From positions 806,001 to 870,000 of the forward strand of contig NZ_CP136051.1 of NCBI RefSeq assembly GCF_032999765.1: a stretch of DNA of 64,000 nucleotides, read 5' to 3'. Position 1 is the stretch's first letter. Every line of letters starts with the position of its first letter. Position numbers and translations under genes: made by a program. This DNA is from Imperialibacter roseus (GTDB taxonomy: Bacteria; Bacteroidota; Bacteroidia; Cytophagales; Cyclobacteriaceae). The notes beneath the pieces were generated by a model. That model was given only the letters and a program-made list of their open reading frames with translations, did no database searches and had not been told where the DNA came from. Below are positions 1 through 8,994 of this stretch, one piece after another.

Positions 1-1
1 A

Positions 2-139
2 AAAGAACAGTCCGAGAAAAGGTGGAATTTCATTAAGAAATCAAAGGTTTATGAGCGTCTTGTGAGGCTCAAGCGGGCAGCTTTTCTTAAATTCACGGGC
101 AAGAAAGCTGCTGAGCAGGTAAGCTTGCAGAGAGCTTAG
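2..139 (+). CDS. C-terminal fragment of a probable GNAT acetyltransferase (5' end outside window)
   Basis: An open frame runs from the window edge to a TAG at 137-139 and encodes about 45 residues. It is rich in Lys and Arg and contains KSKVYERLVRLKRAAFLK. The ORF has no start in the window, so it is the tail of a longer gene. In Bacteroidota a GNAT-family acetyltransferase (proposed N-acyl-glutamate synthase) often lies just before argG, and the basic tail fits what I recall of that family. The 35-bp gap to argG suggests one transcript. The identification rests on context and a short tail only. Confidence 0.5.
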   Translation, partial: KEQSEKRWNFIKKSKVYERLVRLKRAAFLKFTGKKAAEQVSLQRA

Positions 140-174
140 AAAATCATCGGGTAGCATCGTTCAAAATATTACTA

Positions 175-1368
175 ATGAAGAAGAAAGTCTTATTGGCCTA
201 TAGTGGAGGGCTTGATACCTCCTATTGTTTGATCTATTTGCAGTCGTTGGGTTACGAGGTGCATACGGCCTTAGCTGACACGGGAGGGTTTACCAAAGAG
301 GAGTTGGATGTGTTGGCAACAAAGGCCATCAAACTTGGAGCGGCCAGCCACCAGGTGCTCAATATTGTGGAGGAGTACTATCAGGAGGGTATCAGGTTTC
401 TGCTGTATGGCAACGTACTGAAGAATCAGGCTTATCCACTGTCTGTGAGTGCGGAGCGGGTTTTTCAGGCCAGGGCTATTGCCAGGCTGGCTAATCAGCT
501 GAATGTGGATGCGATTGCCCATGGTTCTACCGGCGCTGGCAACGACCAGGTTCGCTTCGACCTTGTTTTTCAGGCGCTTTGCCCAGGCAAGGAGATCATA
601 GCACCGATAAGGGAGAAAAAACTTAGCCGGGAGGAAGAAATCCAATTCCTGAAAGAGCACAAGGTTGAGATGAACTTCGATAAGGCCCTTTACTCAGTAA
701 ACCAGGGGCTTTGGGGTACGTCAGTGGGAGGAAAGGAAACGCTTGGCTCTAACGGCTTTTTACCCGAGGAAGCTTTCCCAAGCAAGGTGACTGAGTCGGC
801 GTCAAAGTCCATTGTCATTGAATTTGAGAAGGGGCAGCCAGTTGGGTTGGATGGGAAGAAAATGAAACCCGTGGAAGTTATCAAAGCGCTCAATGCGCTG
901 GGCGGTAGCTACGGTATAGGAAGAGACATTCACGTGGGCGATACAATATTAGGCATCAAGGGAAGGGTTGGTTTTGAAGCGCCGGCACCGGCCATTCTCA
1001 TCAAAGCCCATCAGGGACTTGAGAAGCATGTGCTGAGTAAATTTCAGCTTCAGATCAAAGAACAACAATCACTGTGGTATGGACAGCTGATGCATGAAGG
1101 CCTTTGGCTGGATCCGGCATGCCGCAATTTGGAGGCCTTTCTGGAAAGCTCTCAGGCAAGGGTAACGGGTAAAGTCTTCGTGGTGCTGGCTCCCTATCGT
1201 TTTCAGGTGCATGGTATCGAGTCGAAGTTTGACTTGATGAACAATCTGTTTGGTAAGTACGGAGAAATGAACAGTCTTTGGTCGGCAGACGATGCAAAGG
1301 GCTTCGCCAAAATATTTGGCGTGCAACAAATGATCATTCAAAAAGTTGGGGAGCATGCCGGAGAGTAA
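175..1368 (+). CDS. argG: Argininosuccinate synthase
   Basis: The enzyme joins citrulline and aspartate using ATP to give argininosuccinate, the penultimate step of arginine synthesis, in the cytoplasm. The 397-residue product starts with the ATP-pyrophosphatase P-loop AYSGGLDTS (residues 8-16) and has the family block HGSTGAGNDQVRFD near residue 116, followed by the synthetase C-terminal domain. The length is normal for the family. ATG at 175 is the first start that gives the P-loop its usual distance from the N terminus. The 3' end overlaps argC by 14 bp, so the two are probably translationally coupled. It is the first complete gene of the arginine cluster in this window. Confidence 0.97.
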   Translation: MKKKVLLAYSGGLDTSYCLIYLQSLGYEVHTALADTGGFTKEELDVLATKAIKLGAASHQVLNIVEEYYQEGIRFLLYGNVLKNQAYPLSVSAERVFQARAIARLANQLNVDAIAHGSTGAGNDQVRFDLVFQALCPGKEIIAPIREKKLSREEEIQFLKEHKVEMNFDKALYSVNQGLWGTSVGGKETLGSNGFLPEEAFPSKVTESASKSIVIEFEKGQPVGLDGKKMKPVEVIKALNALGGSYGIGRDIHVGDTILGIKGRVGFEAPAPAILIKAHQGLEKHVLSKFQLQIKEQQSLWYGQLMHEGLWLDPACRNLEAFLESSQARVTGKVFVVLAPYRFQVHGIESKFDLMNNLFGKYGEMNSLWSADDAKGFAKIFGVQQMIIQKVGEHAGE

Positions 1369-2341
1369 AGAATTGAAGATAACAGCAGGTATATGGGGTG
1401 CTGCTGGCTACACTGCCGGAGAGCTTGTTCGGATACTCCTTAATCATCCCAAAGTGTCGCTCAGCCATTTGGTGAGCGAAAGCCAGGCTGGGTCACCTAT
1501 TACCAGTATCCACACCGATTTACTTGGAGAGACCGACCTGGTGTTTGCTGAGAAGTTTGACAGCTGGCCTGATGTCATTTTCTTGTGTAAGGGCCACGGC
1601 GCTTCGATCGGTTTTCTAAAAGAGCAGGCCATCCCTGAGTCAACCAAGGTGATAGACCTCAGTCATGACTTCCGGTTATCGTCCAACCCTCTGGGTTTTG
1701 TGTACGGACTTCCCGAGCTCAATGCCGATAAGGTGAAAAAAGCAAGACTGATTGCCAATCCGGGTTGTTTTGCTACAGCAATGGAATTGGCTCTGCTGCC
1801 AGCTGCTTCTGCTGGTCTGCTGAAAAGTGAAATACATATTTCCGGCATCACAGGGTCTACAGGAGCAGGCCAGTCGCTTAGCCCGACCAGCCATTTCACC
1901 TGGAGAGAAGGTAACATGTCTGCCTACAAAGTGATGGAGCACCAGCACCTGGCTGAAGTGGCTGAAACACTTTCTTTCGCTTCGCTGGCAGAGGTTCCAC
2001 CCATCAATTTTATTCCTTACCGGGGCAACTACACCAGAGGGATTATCACCACGGCTTATTTCGACTATACCGGTGATGAGGCAAAACTTGTAAAGCAGTA
2101 CACTGATTTTTACAAGAAAACGCCCTTCACACATGTCTCCTCTGTGAATCCCGATTTGAAGATGGTAGTAAACACCAACAAGTGTGTGGTTTACCCAAAA
2201 AAGGTGGGCAACAAAGCGGTGGTTATTTCTATTATCGATAACCTCTTGAAAGGTGCGTCGGGTCAGGCGGTTCAAAACATGAATCTTGCTATGGGTTGGG
2301 AGGAGAGGACGGGCCTCCAGTTGAAGGGAGTGGCTTTCTAG
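1355..2341 (+). CDS. argC: N-acetyl/N-succinyl-gamma-glutamyl-phosphate reductase
   Basis: NADPH-dependent reduction of acyl-glutamyl phosphate to the semialdehyde, third step of arginine synthesis. Residues 10-30 hold the Rossmann motif GIWGAAGYTAGELVRILL, and the active-site cysteine lies in ANPGCFATAMELAL (Cys138). The frame is open upstream to a TTG at 1346, but the ATG at 1355 is preferred: it gives a start close to the Rossmann strand and leaves only a 14-bp overlap with argG. About 328 residues, within the usual size. In many Bacteroidota argD follows argC. Here argF' follows after 71 bp and argD is missing from the window. Confidence 0.95.
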   Translation: MPESKELKITAGIWGAAGYTAGELVRILLNHPKVSLSHLVSESQAGSPITSIHTDLLGETDLVFAEKFDSWPDVIFLCKGHGASIGFLKEQAIPESTKVIDLSHDFRLSSNPLGFVYGLPELNADKVKKARLIANPGCFATAMELALLPAASAGLLKSEIHISGITGSTGAGQSLSPTSHFTWREGNMSAYKVMEHQHLAEVAETLSFASLAEVPPINFIPYRGNYTRGIITTAYFDYTGDEAKLVKQYTDFYKKTPFTHVSSVNPDLKMVVNTNKCVVYPKKVGNKAVVISIIDNLLKGASGQAVQNMNLAMGWEERTGLQLKGVAF

Positions 2342-2412
2342 CAAAATAAAAAGCCTTGCAACTTCCCAAAAGTTTGCAAACTTTCGTGACTCATAGTAAA
2401 CCTACCTAAGCA

Positions 2413-3363
2413 ATGAACAATTTCTTATCCTTAGACGACGTAAGTGACCCGATGGCTTTTGCGAGAGAAGCTATTGAATTGAAGAAGAATCCATTGGCAG
2501 ACATGCACCTTGGAAGAGGAAAAATGCTGGGAATGGTATTTTTTAACTCCAGTCTGAGGACAAGAATGAGCGTGCAAAAGGCCGCTTTTAATCTTGGTAT
2601 ACAAACTATGGTGCTCAACGTGGGGGGCGACTTGTGGACACTTGAGACCCAGGATGGGGCCGTTATGAACGGAAAGGCTGCTGAGCATATCAAGGAAGCT
2701 GTGCCGGTAATGGCCAATTATTGTGATATACTTGCCGTTAGGTGCTTTCCGGGGCTAGAGAACAGAGATATTGATTCTGAGGAAAAAATTTTAACCGCTT
2801 TCGCTACCAAGTCGGGAAAGCCGGTAGTTAATATGGAGTCGGCTACGCTGCACCCCCTGCAATCACTGGCTGACTTGATAACTATACTGGAGCATCAACC
2901 AAAGCCGAGGCCAAAGGTCGTGCTTTCGTGGGCGCCTCACATCAAACCACTTCCCCATTGTGTTTCCAATTCGTTTTCTCAATGGATGAATAAAGCAGAT
3001 GTGGAGTTTGTGATTACCCACCCCAAAGGGCTTGAGCTTGGGACGAAGTACACCAAAGGTGCGGTAATAGAGCATGACCAAAGGAAGGCATTTGAAGGGG
3101 CAGATTTTATTTATGCTAAAAATTGGTCATCATATAACGACTACGGCAAATTTATGGACGCTCCGGAATGGATCATAGATGCTGAGAAGATGGCGTGGAC
3201 AAATCAAGCCAGGTTTATGCATTGTCTGCCGGTTCGACGGAATGTTGAGGTGGCCGATGATGTGTTGGATGGGCCACATAGTATCGTGGTGAAACAGGCT
3301 GCCAACCGGGAATTTGCTACGCAGCGAGTTTTAAAGGAATTATTGAAAGAGTTAAAGCATTGA
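2413..3363 (+). CDS. argF': N-succinyl/N-acetyl-L-ornithine carbamoyltransferase
   Basis: Transfers the carbamoyl group from carbamoyl phosphate to an N-acylated ornithine, giving N-acyl-citrulline, instead of the ornithine used by ordinary ArgF. The 316-residue protein carries the carbamoyl-phosphate loop FFNSSLRTR (residues 43-51), the HPLQSLADL block and the HCLPVRR motif near the C terminus. Recalled alignment to Bacteroides fragilis SOTCase needs no gap up to residue 100. At residue 90, where B. fragilis has Pro and the Xanthomonas acetylornithine enzyme has Glu (E92), this protein has Ala. Published mutants of that Glu to small residues switch the enzyme to succinylornithine, so a succinyl substrate is inferred. 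The gene closes the first half of the arginine cluster. Confidence 0.93.
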   Translation: MNNFLSLDDVSDPMAFAREAIELKKNPLADMHLGRGKMLGMVFFNSSLRTRMSVQKAAFNLGIQTMVLNVGGDLWTLETQDGAVMNGKAAEHIKEAVPVMANYCDILAVRCFPGLENRDIDSEEKILTAFATKSGKPVVNMESATLHPLQSLADLITILEHQPKPRPKVVLSWAPHIKPLPHCVSNSFSQWMNKADVEFVITHPKGLELGTKYTKGAVIEHDQRKAFEGADFIYAKNWSSYNDYGKFMDAPEWIIDAEKMAWTNQARFMHCLPVRRNVEVADDVLDGPHSIVVKQAANREFATQRVLKELLKELKH

Positions 3364-3461
3364 TTTGTATTCAATGAATCATTTTTATTTTGATGAAAAT
3401 GATATTTTTTATGTCATTTAGGTGATAATTTGTCAATATCAGACATAGTAGGTTCGCCCGA

Positions 3462-3496
3462 TTTGCAAAAGTCTATACTGGCTGGATTTATATTTG
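3462..3496 (+). promoter_or_regulatory. Candidate sigma-ABfr-type promoter and long leader of the SusC/SusD operon
   Basis: TTTG at 3462-3465 and TATATTTG at 3489-3496 match the Bacteroidota -33 TTTG and -7 TAnnTTTG elements, with a 23-bp spacer (upper end of the accepted range). Transcription would start near 3502, giving a leader of about 310 nt before the susC start. The rest of the 449-bp gap between argF' and susC is AT-rich at its left end, with short weak hairpins after argF' (around 3361-3410) that are poor terminator candidates. I see no gene in the gap and no known riboswitch. Confidence 0.4.
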
Positions 3497-3812
3497 GTAT
3501 TTTTAAATTTTGCTGGAAGAAAATTTCATTTTTTACTGTTCCGACGATATTTTTGACATACAACAATGCTCTATTGAAGATCAACACCCACGATCGAAAA
3601 AGTAGTTAGGTAGTATATAGTACAGTATAATCCTCTTGTCAGATTGGTGATTTAGTGAGCTTAAGCAGTGCACGCTTTTCAGTGGCTCCTGGATCAGGCT
3701 CAACACCCGAGCTTTAATACGCAGACATTTTAGCAGCACCCCTCGACCTCACGCCGCATTTGCGGTTCGTGCTTGAATTCTATTGATCTATCTGTAACGA
3801 AAACTGTAATCT

Positions 3813-6800
3813 ATGAAAAACAATTCTACGACGTTGATGTTGGCAAGAAGTTTTCTGCTAATGTTATTCATTAAGTGCGTCTCTGTTTTCCCTGCAAGTG
3901 CTCAGGATCGAATTATCAAAGGGAAGGTGACTTCGGAGGAGGACAAGAGCGGTATTCCGGGCGTAAATATTGTGGTCAAAGGAGCGACAACTGGCACCAT
4001 TTCCGACGGCGATGGCAATTACTCCCTTGGAGTACCAGCGAGTGCTGAAACCCTGGTTTTTTCCTTTATTGGCCTTGAAACCCAGGAAGTTGCTATCGGC
4101 TCACAGTCGGTTATCGATTTAGCGATGAGCTCAGATGTAAAGCAGCTTACTGAAGTAGTTGTAACGGCCTTTGGTATGGAGCGTAACAAAGCGGCCCTGG
4201 GCTATTCCATACAAAGTGTGGGAGGGGATATTGTTAGCAAAGTACCCAACCAAAACATTGTGAATAACCTTTCGGGCAGGGTGGCTGGCCTGCAAGTGTC
4301 GGGCAATAGTGTGCCTGGAGGTAGTCCGGAGTTTATCATTCGTGGCTTTTCGTCTGTCAGCGGCAACAACCAACCGTTGGTTGTCATTGATGGAGTGCCC
4401 ATTCAACAAACGTCGAATAGTACATCGACAGAAAGAACAAATAACCAAAGATTTGGAGGCGGTCTTTCGGAAATCGACCCGAACAACATTGCCGAGATCA
4501 GCTTATTGAAAGGGCCAAATGCAGCGGCACTTTATGGGTCACGAGCTGCTAATGGTGTTATTCTTGTTACGACGAAGAGCGGAAAGAACAACAAAGGTAT
4601 TGGCGTTGATGCCAATTTTAGTACCACCTTCGAAAACCCTTTGGTGAAGCCAAAGTTCCAAAACACCTATGGCGGAGGCTTCGGATACAGATCATGGTAC
4701 GCCGATGGGTGGAGCGGTACTGTGGATGGCTTCAAGGGCACCCGTGGTACAGATGAAAGCTGGGGTGCGCCTTTGGACGGCAGACTTGTTCGGCAGTGGT
4801 GGACGGGTACAGAAACTGCTCCACTTGTAGCGCAGCCAGACAACTGGGAACAGTGGTGGGAAACCGGCAGAACCACGGTTAGCACGGTGGCCATCTCAGG
4901 AGGAAACGACAACGGAAACTTTCGCCTGGCTATCGGCAGAACCGATCAGGATGGCATTGTCCACAATAATAATTTCTGGAGAAATAACTTCAGGCTGAAT
5001 TCAACCTATAAGTTCACTGATAAACTGTCGATCACAACGATTGGCGAGTATATTAAATCAGGATCTGACAACAGGAACTTCCTGAGTAATCAAACTTTCA
5101 TTTGGCACCACAGGGATGTTGACTATGATAAGCTTCGCAATTATAAGGACTATGAAGATGTACATATCCAGAGAGCGGGCAATACCGAGCCGCCTAACTG
5201 GCAGCACACCTATTTTACCAATCCTTACTTCATCGAAGAGGTGCTTGTGCGGCCCAATGAAAAGGACAGGTTTCTTGGCAATGTCGCATTGAACTATGAG
5301 TTCAACGAGTGGCTGAGTTTGATGGTACGGTCGGGCACGGATGTTTGGACTGATACAAGATTGAACATCATAGCCTACGAAAGAACGAGAAACTCTTTTG
5401 GTAGAGGCTCTTACAGCGAAGAGGTGCTAAGGAGACAAGAAACTAACTCTGACTTCATTTTCACACTGAACAAAGATTTGACCCCCGACCTGAAACTGAC
5501 GGCGCAAGCCGGAGGAGTTTCAAGGGTCAATTATTATAAACGCAACTATTCAGAGGTTCAGCAGCTCACCATCGACAAGGTGTACAACCTTGGAAATAAT
5601 GCCTCTCCCAATATCGACGCCAGTGCGGTAGAAGAATCCCAGGTAAATAGTTTGTTCGGGTCGTTTCAGGTTGGATACAACAACTACCTGTTTCTTGATG
5701 TAACAGGCAGAAATGATTGGTCAAGCACCTTGCCAGCCTCTAATAATTCCTTCTTTTACCCTTCTGTGTCATTGAGTGGTGTTGTTACTGAAATGCTGGG
5801 GATAAAGAACTCAGTACTTTCATTTGGAAAGTTAAGAGCCAGCTGGGCGCAGGTGGGCAACGATGCTGACCCTTATTTACTGCAGCAGGTATTTAGTCCG
5901 ACAGGTTTGTGGGATGGAGCTATCCCGAAATTTGCGGAAAGCAAGGAGATTGCTAACTCTAGCCTCAAGCCAGAAATTACCACGGGAATTGAGCTGGGTG
6001 CCGACTTACGCTTTCTTTCCGGCAGGATTGGTCTGGATCTGACCTATTATAATCAAACCACCCGGGATCAGATTCTTGGTGTAGATATCTCAAGAGCTTC
6101 CGGATATACCCGCCGAGTCTTGAATGCAGGAGAGATTCAAAACAAAGGCGTGGAGGTTCAACTCAATGGAACACTGGTACAAGTTGCCAACAGCCTGAGA
6201 TGGGATATAGGGGTTAACTTTTCAAAAAACAGAAACGAAGTCGTTGCTCTGGCCGATGGGCTTACCTCTCTGACTTTATGGTCTGAAAGAGGCGCTTCAC
6301 TGGAGGCACGTGTCGGCGAGCCTTATGGCAACCTTTATGGTAACAAGTTTGCCAGGGCCGATGACGGTCAGTTGCTCTATAAAAATGGCTACCCTTATAA
6401 CCTCGCCGGACAGCATGTGATTGGCAACATTACGCCTGATTGGCTGGCTGGAGTGTCTAATACATTCAGCTATAAAGGTGTTGCCCTCAGCGTGCTTTTC
6501 GACATGAAGAAAGGTGGGGCACTTTACGACATGGGGGTGAGCTTGCAAAGGGTGACTGGTGTGCTGGAAGAAACCGGCGTTGGTCGTGAGGAAGGTGTGA
6601 TTGGTGCTGGTGTCAAAAACATGGGGACTGAGGAAAGCCCACAGTATGTCAACAACGACGTGGTGGTTCCTGCTCGTAACTTCTACGGGTACTACAGCGG
6701 TCGCCAGTATCATGAGGCTGCTGTTTTTGATGGGACTTATGTGAAGCTTAGAGAGGCATCGTTGTCCTATACCCTGCCTGCAAAATGGATGAGCAATAAC

Positions 6801-6965
6801 TTCCTTCAGTCGGTTTCAGTGTCTGTGGTAGGCCGCAATCTTGCTATCCTTTTCAAAAACACGGTTCATGCTGATCCTGAAATTAGCAGTGCAAGCCTGG
6901 GCTATAGCTACGGTCAGCTGCCCAGCACAAGAAGCATGGGTTTCAGCGTAAATGTTAAATTTTAA
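3813..6965 (+). CDS. SusC/RagA-family TonB-dependent outer-membrane transporter
   Basis: Outer-membrane, TonB-driven importer for a large nutrient, paired with the SusD-like lipoprotein that follows 11 bp downstream. The 1050-residue protein has a signal peptide ending at SAQD (about residue 31), a carboxypeptidase-regulatory-like domain (IIKGKVTSEEDKSGIPGVNI, about 33-110), the SusC signature region LTEVVVTAFGMERNK followed by the plug domain (about 115-260, including LLKGPNAAALYGSRAANGV), and a long beta-barrel ending in FSVNVKF. The substrate cannot be told from the sequence; no glycosidase lies beside it. The operon sits between two halves of the arginine cluster, which might hint at peptide or amino-acid uptake, but this is only positional. 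Confidence 0.95.
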   Translation: MKNNSTTLMLARSFLLMLFIKCVSVFPASAQDRIIKGKVTSEEDKSGIPGVNIVVKGATTGTISDGDGNYSLGVPASAETLVFSFIGLETQEVAIGSQSVIDLAMSSDVKQLTEVVVTAFGMERNKAALGYSIQSVGGDIVSKVPNQNIVNNLSGRVAGLQVSGNSVPGGSPEFIIRGFSSVSGNNQPLVVIDGVPIQQTSNSTSTERTNNQRFGGGLSEIDPNNIAEISLLKGPNAAALYGSRAANGVILVTTKSGKNNKGIGVDANFSTTFENPLVKPKFQNTYGGGFGYRSWYADGWSGTVDGFKGTRGTDESWGAPLDGRLVRQWWTGTETAPLVAQPDNWEQWWETGRTTVSTVAISGGNDNGNFRLAIGRTDQDGIVHNNNFWRNNFRLNSTYKFTDKLSITTIGEYIKSGSDNRNFLSNQTFIWHHRDVDYDKLRNYKDYEDVHIQRAGNTEPPNWQHTYFTNPYFIEEVLVRPNEKDRFLGNVALNYEFNEWLSLMVRSGTDVWTDTRLNIIAYERTRNSFGRGSYSEEVLRRQETNSDFIFTLNKDLTPDLKLTAQAGGVSRVNYYKRNYSEVQQLTIDKVYNLGNNASPNIDASAVEESQVNSLFGSFQVGYNNYLFLDVTGRNDWSSTLPASNNSFFYPSVSLSGVVTEMLGIKNSVLSFGKLRASWAQVGNDADPYLLQQVFSPTGLWDGAIPKFAESKEIANSSLKPEITTGIELGADLRFLSGRIGLDLTYYNQTTRDQILGVDISRASGYTRRVLNAGEIQNKGVEVQLNGTLVQVANSLRWDIGVNFSKNRNEVVALADGLTSLTLWSERGASLEARVGEPYGNLYGNKFARADDGQLLYKNGYPYNLAGQHVIGNITPDWLAGVSNTFSYKGVALSVLFDMKKGGALYDMGVSLQRVTGVLEETGVGREEGVIGAGVKNMGTEESPQYVNNDVVVPARNFYGYYSGRQYHEAAVFDGTYVKLREASLSYTLPAKWMSNNFLQSVSVSVVGRNLAILFKNTVHADPEISSASLGYSYGQLPSTRSMGFSVNVKF

Positions 6966-6976
6966 ATAGCCATACA

Positions 6977-8440
6977 ATGAAGAAATATATATCAATTACA
7001 CTGAGTGCTGTGGTGCTGATACTGGCTTCATGCACAGGAGATTTTGAAGAGCTAAACACAAACCCCAACCGGCCTGTAAGTGTAGGTGCGCAGTTTTTGT
7101 TGCCGCAGGCATTGCAAACTACAATTGATAACTATTGGGGAAATAAGACCAGAAACCAAAGGCTCAACTTTGACCATGCGATGTCGTGGGTAGGGTATAT
7201 TTCCCGTAATATTTATGAAAATGAGGGAGACAATTACAATGTGCAACCCTCGGTAAATATATCCAACTGGGAGGTTTTCTATACAGATGGGCTTATCAAT
7301 TTTCAGAAGATTGTTGAAATAGCGGGGCCCGATGGCGGTAAGTACAATCCTAACTACATGGGAATTGGGATTGGTATGAAGGCGTGGATATTTTCTATGT
7401 TAACCGATGTATGGGGCGCCATTCCCTATTCCGAGGCAGCCAGAGGTACGGATGCAGAGGCGATTTTCTCTCCGGCCTACGACTCGCAGGAAACTGTGTA
7501 CGCCGGCATTATTGCCGACCTTGAGGAAGCTAATAGCCTCCTTGACGCTTCAGGACCAAGTGTTTCCGGGGATATCCTTTTCAATGGAAATATCCTTATG
7601 TGGAAGAAGTTTTTTAATTCCCTTCGCTTTCGACTGTTGAACAGGCAAGCGCATATTGTGACAGGTTCGGGGGCGATAATGCAAGCGATGCTAGATGATC
7701 CGGCCACCTATCCGATGATGGAAAGCAATGCTGAAATGGCTGCCTTGACTTATGGATCACGTCCGACCAACAACCCCTGGCATGATATACTCATCCTTCA
7801 GGGCAGAACCGACTGGAATATGAGCAGCACACTTGTTGACAAAATGGGCGAAATGGGAGACCCAAGGCTGTCAGTTTTTGCGACGCCAGGAGAGTTTGCT
7901 GAGGGTGAGATTTTGGGGACGCCCAATGGACTGCCGGGTTCAGTTGGCTCAAATTACCTGGGTTATAGTGCGATCATTAATCCAGATAATTTTGCTCAGG
8001 AAACGTCATCGGTTATCCTGATGAGCTATGCCGAACTGCTGTTTTTGAAGGCAGAAGCCGCTTTGGAGGGGGACATCACGGGAGACCCTCAGATGTATTT
8101 TGATCAGGCTGTTCAAGCTTCATTTGACCAGTATGATACAACCATGCCGACGGGATTTGTTGCGTCTTTAGGCCCTGTTTCAAAAGAAAATATTATCACT
8201 CAAAAGTGGGTGGCACTATTTGGTCAGGGTATAGAGGCATGGACTGAACTGCGACGTACAGGTTTTCCAGTGCTTCCTGCGGCCGATCCAAGGGCTTTGT
8301 TTCAAAACGACGGTGTGCTTCCTACAAGGTTAGTGTATCCTTCCACTGAGTATTCACTAAATGGGACAAATGTTGAAGCCGGTGCAGCACTCAATGGTGG
8401 CCCCGACGACATGAAAACAGCTCTCTGGTGGGTGGAATAA
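6977..8440 (+). CDS. SusD/RagB-family nutrient-binding outer-membrane lipoprotein
   Basis: Surface lipoprotein that acts as the lid of the neighbouring SusC-type transporter and captures substrate. The signal peptide ends in the lipobox LASC (Cys19) followed by TGDFEELNTNPNRP, a typical start of the SusD-like type 2 group. The 487-residue length and the C-terminal pattern (AELLFLKAEAAL, WVALFGQGIEAWTELRRTGFP) fit that family. It shares an operon with the SusC gene upstream and a small lipoprotein downstream. The substrate is unknown. Confidence 0.93.
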   Translation: MKKYISITLSAVVLILASCTGDFEELNTNPNRPVSVGAQFLLPQALQTTIDNYWGNKTRNQRLNFDHAMSWVGYISRNIYENEGDNYNVQPSVNISNWEVFYTDGLINFQKIVEIAGPDGGKYNPNYMGIGIGMKAWIFSMLTDVWGAIPYSEAARGTDAEAIFSPAYDSQETVYAGIIADLEEANSLLDASGPSVSGDILFNGNILMWKKFFNSLRFRLLNRQAHIVTGSGAIMQAMLDDPATYPMMESNAEMAALTYGSRPTNNPWHDILILQGRTDWNMSSTLVDKMGEMGDPRLSVFATPGEFAEGEILGTPNGLPGSVGSNYLGYSAIINPDNFAQETSSVILMSYAELLFLKAEAALEGDITGDPQMYFDQAVQASFDQYDTTMPTGFVASLGPVSKENIITQKWVALFGQGIEAWTELRRTGFPVLPAADPRALFQNDGVLPTRLVYPSTEYSLNGTNVEAGAALNGGPDDMKTALWWVE

Positions 8441-8454
8441 TCCGACGTGAAAAA

Positions 8455-8847
8455 ATGATGATAACAAAATCAAGCGTAGAAAAGATGAAAAAGATATATA
8501 TAGTTGCTCAAATCTTTGTAGTGGCACTTGTTTTCTCAGCCTGTGAAAAGGAGGATGAACTCATTTTGCCAAGGGTAGCGTCGCCAGTGCTGTTGGTGAC
8601 CGAGGACGGAACGGACAATGTGATGGCGTATTTTTATGAGCTTGACAAGTCCGGTATTTTGAATCAGTCAGTTGGGATTGATACGATTCCGGTTGCCGGG
8701 TTGTCGATCGACGTTTTTGCTGCCGGAGTAGCTTTGGGGAACTTTGAAACGGGAACTGACGGAGCCATTTCTATTGACTTTACAGATACTAAGCCAAATG
8801 AATACGCTGGAGAATATAAAGGAATCGCCTTTAGAATCTTCAAATAG
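8455..8847 (+). CDS. Small hypothetical lipoprotein of the SusC/SusD operon
   Basis: Not recognised as a named family. The product has a lipoprotein signal peptide MKKIYIVAQIFVVALVFSAC, then about 110 residues rich in acidic and beta-forming stretches. ATG at 8455 lies 14 bp after the susD stop; the ATG at 8485, which begins exactly at MKKIY, is an equally good start. A GTG at 8428 that overlaps susD is less likely. A short lipoprotein as the third gene of a SusCD unit is common and often helps bind substrate at the cell surface, but that role is inference. A strong terminator follows 35 bp downstream. Confidence 0.75.
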   Translation: MMITKSSVEKMKKIYIVAQIFVVALVFSACEKEDELILPRVASPVLLVTEDGTDNVMAYFYELDKSGILNQSVGIDTIPVAGLSIDVFAAGVALGNFETGTDGAISIDFTDTKPNEYAGEYKGIAFRIFK

Positions 8848-8881
8848 CAAAAAAAGGAACTTGTAAACTTTAGCATCCGGG

Positions 8882-8912
8882 AACCCATGAGTGAAAGCTC
8901 ATGGGTTTTTTT
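8882..8912 (+). terminator. Rho-independent terminator of the SusC/SusD operon
   Basis: AACCCATGAG (8882-8891) pairs perfectly with CTCATGGGTT (8898-8907) around a 6-nt loop, followed by a run of T ending at 8912. It lies 35 bp after the lipoprotein gene and before argB, so it separates the SusCD unit from the second half of the arginine cluster. Confidence 0.9.
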
Positions 8913-8944
8913 CTGTTTTATTCCTTTTACTGCATATAGAAGTA

Positions 8945-8952
8945 TATTTTTG
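8945..8952 (+). promoter_or_regulatory. Candidate -7 box for the argB-argE-argH transcript
   Basis: TATTTTTG fits TAnnTTTG and ends 42 bp before the argB start. No clear TTG element is seen 19-23 bp upstream, so support is partial. A separate promoter here is expected because a terminator lies just upstream. Confidence 0.35.
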
Positions 8953-8994
8953 AAGCTGCATTCGAAAGATGATTTTGTAGAGGCCTAAAGAGTA

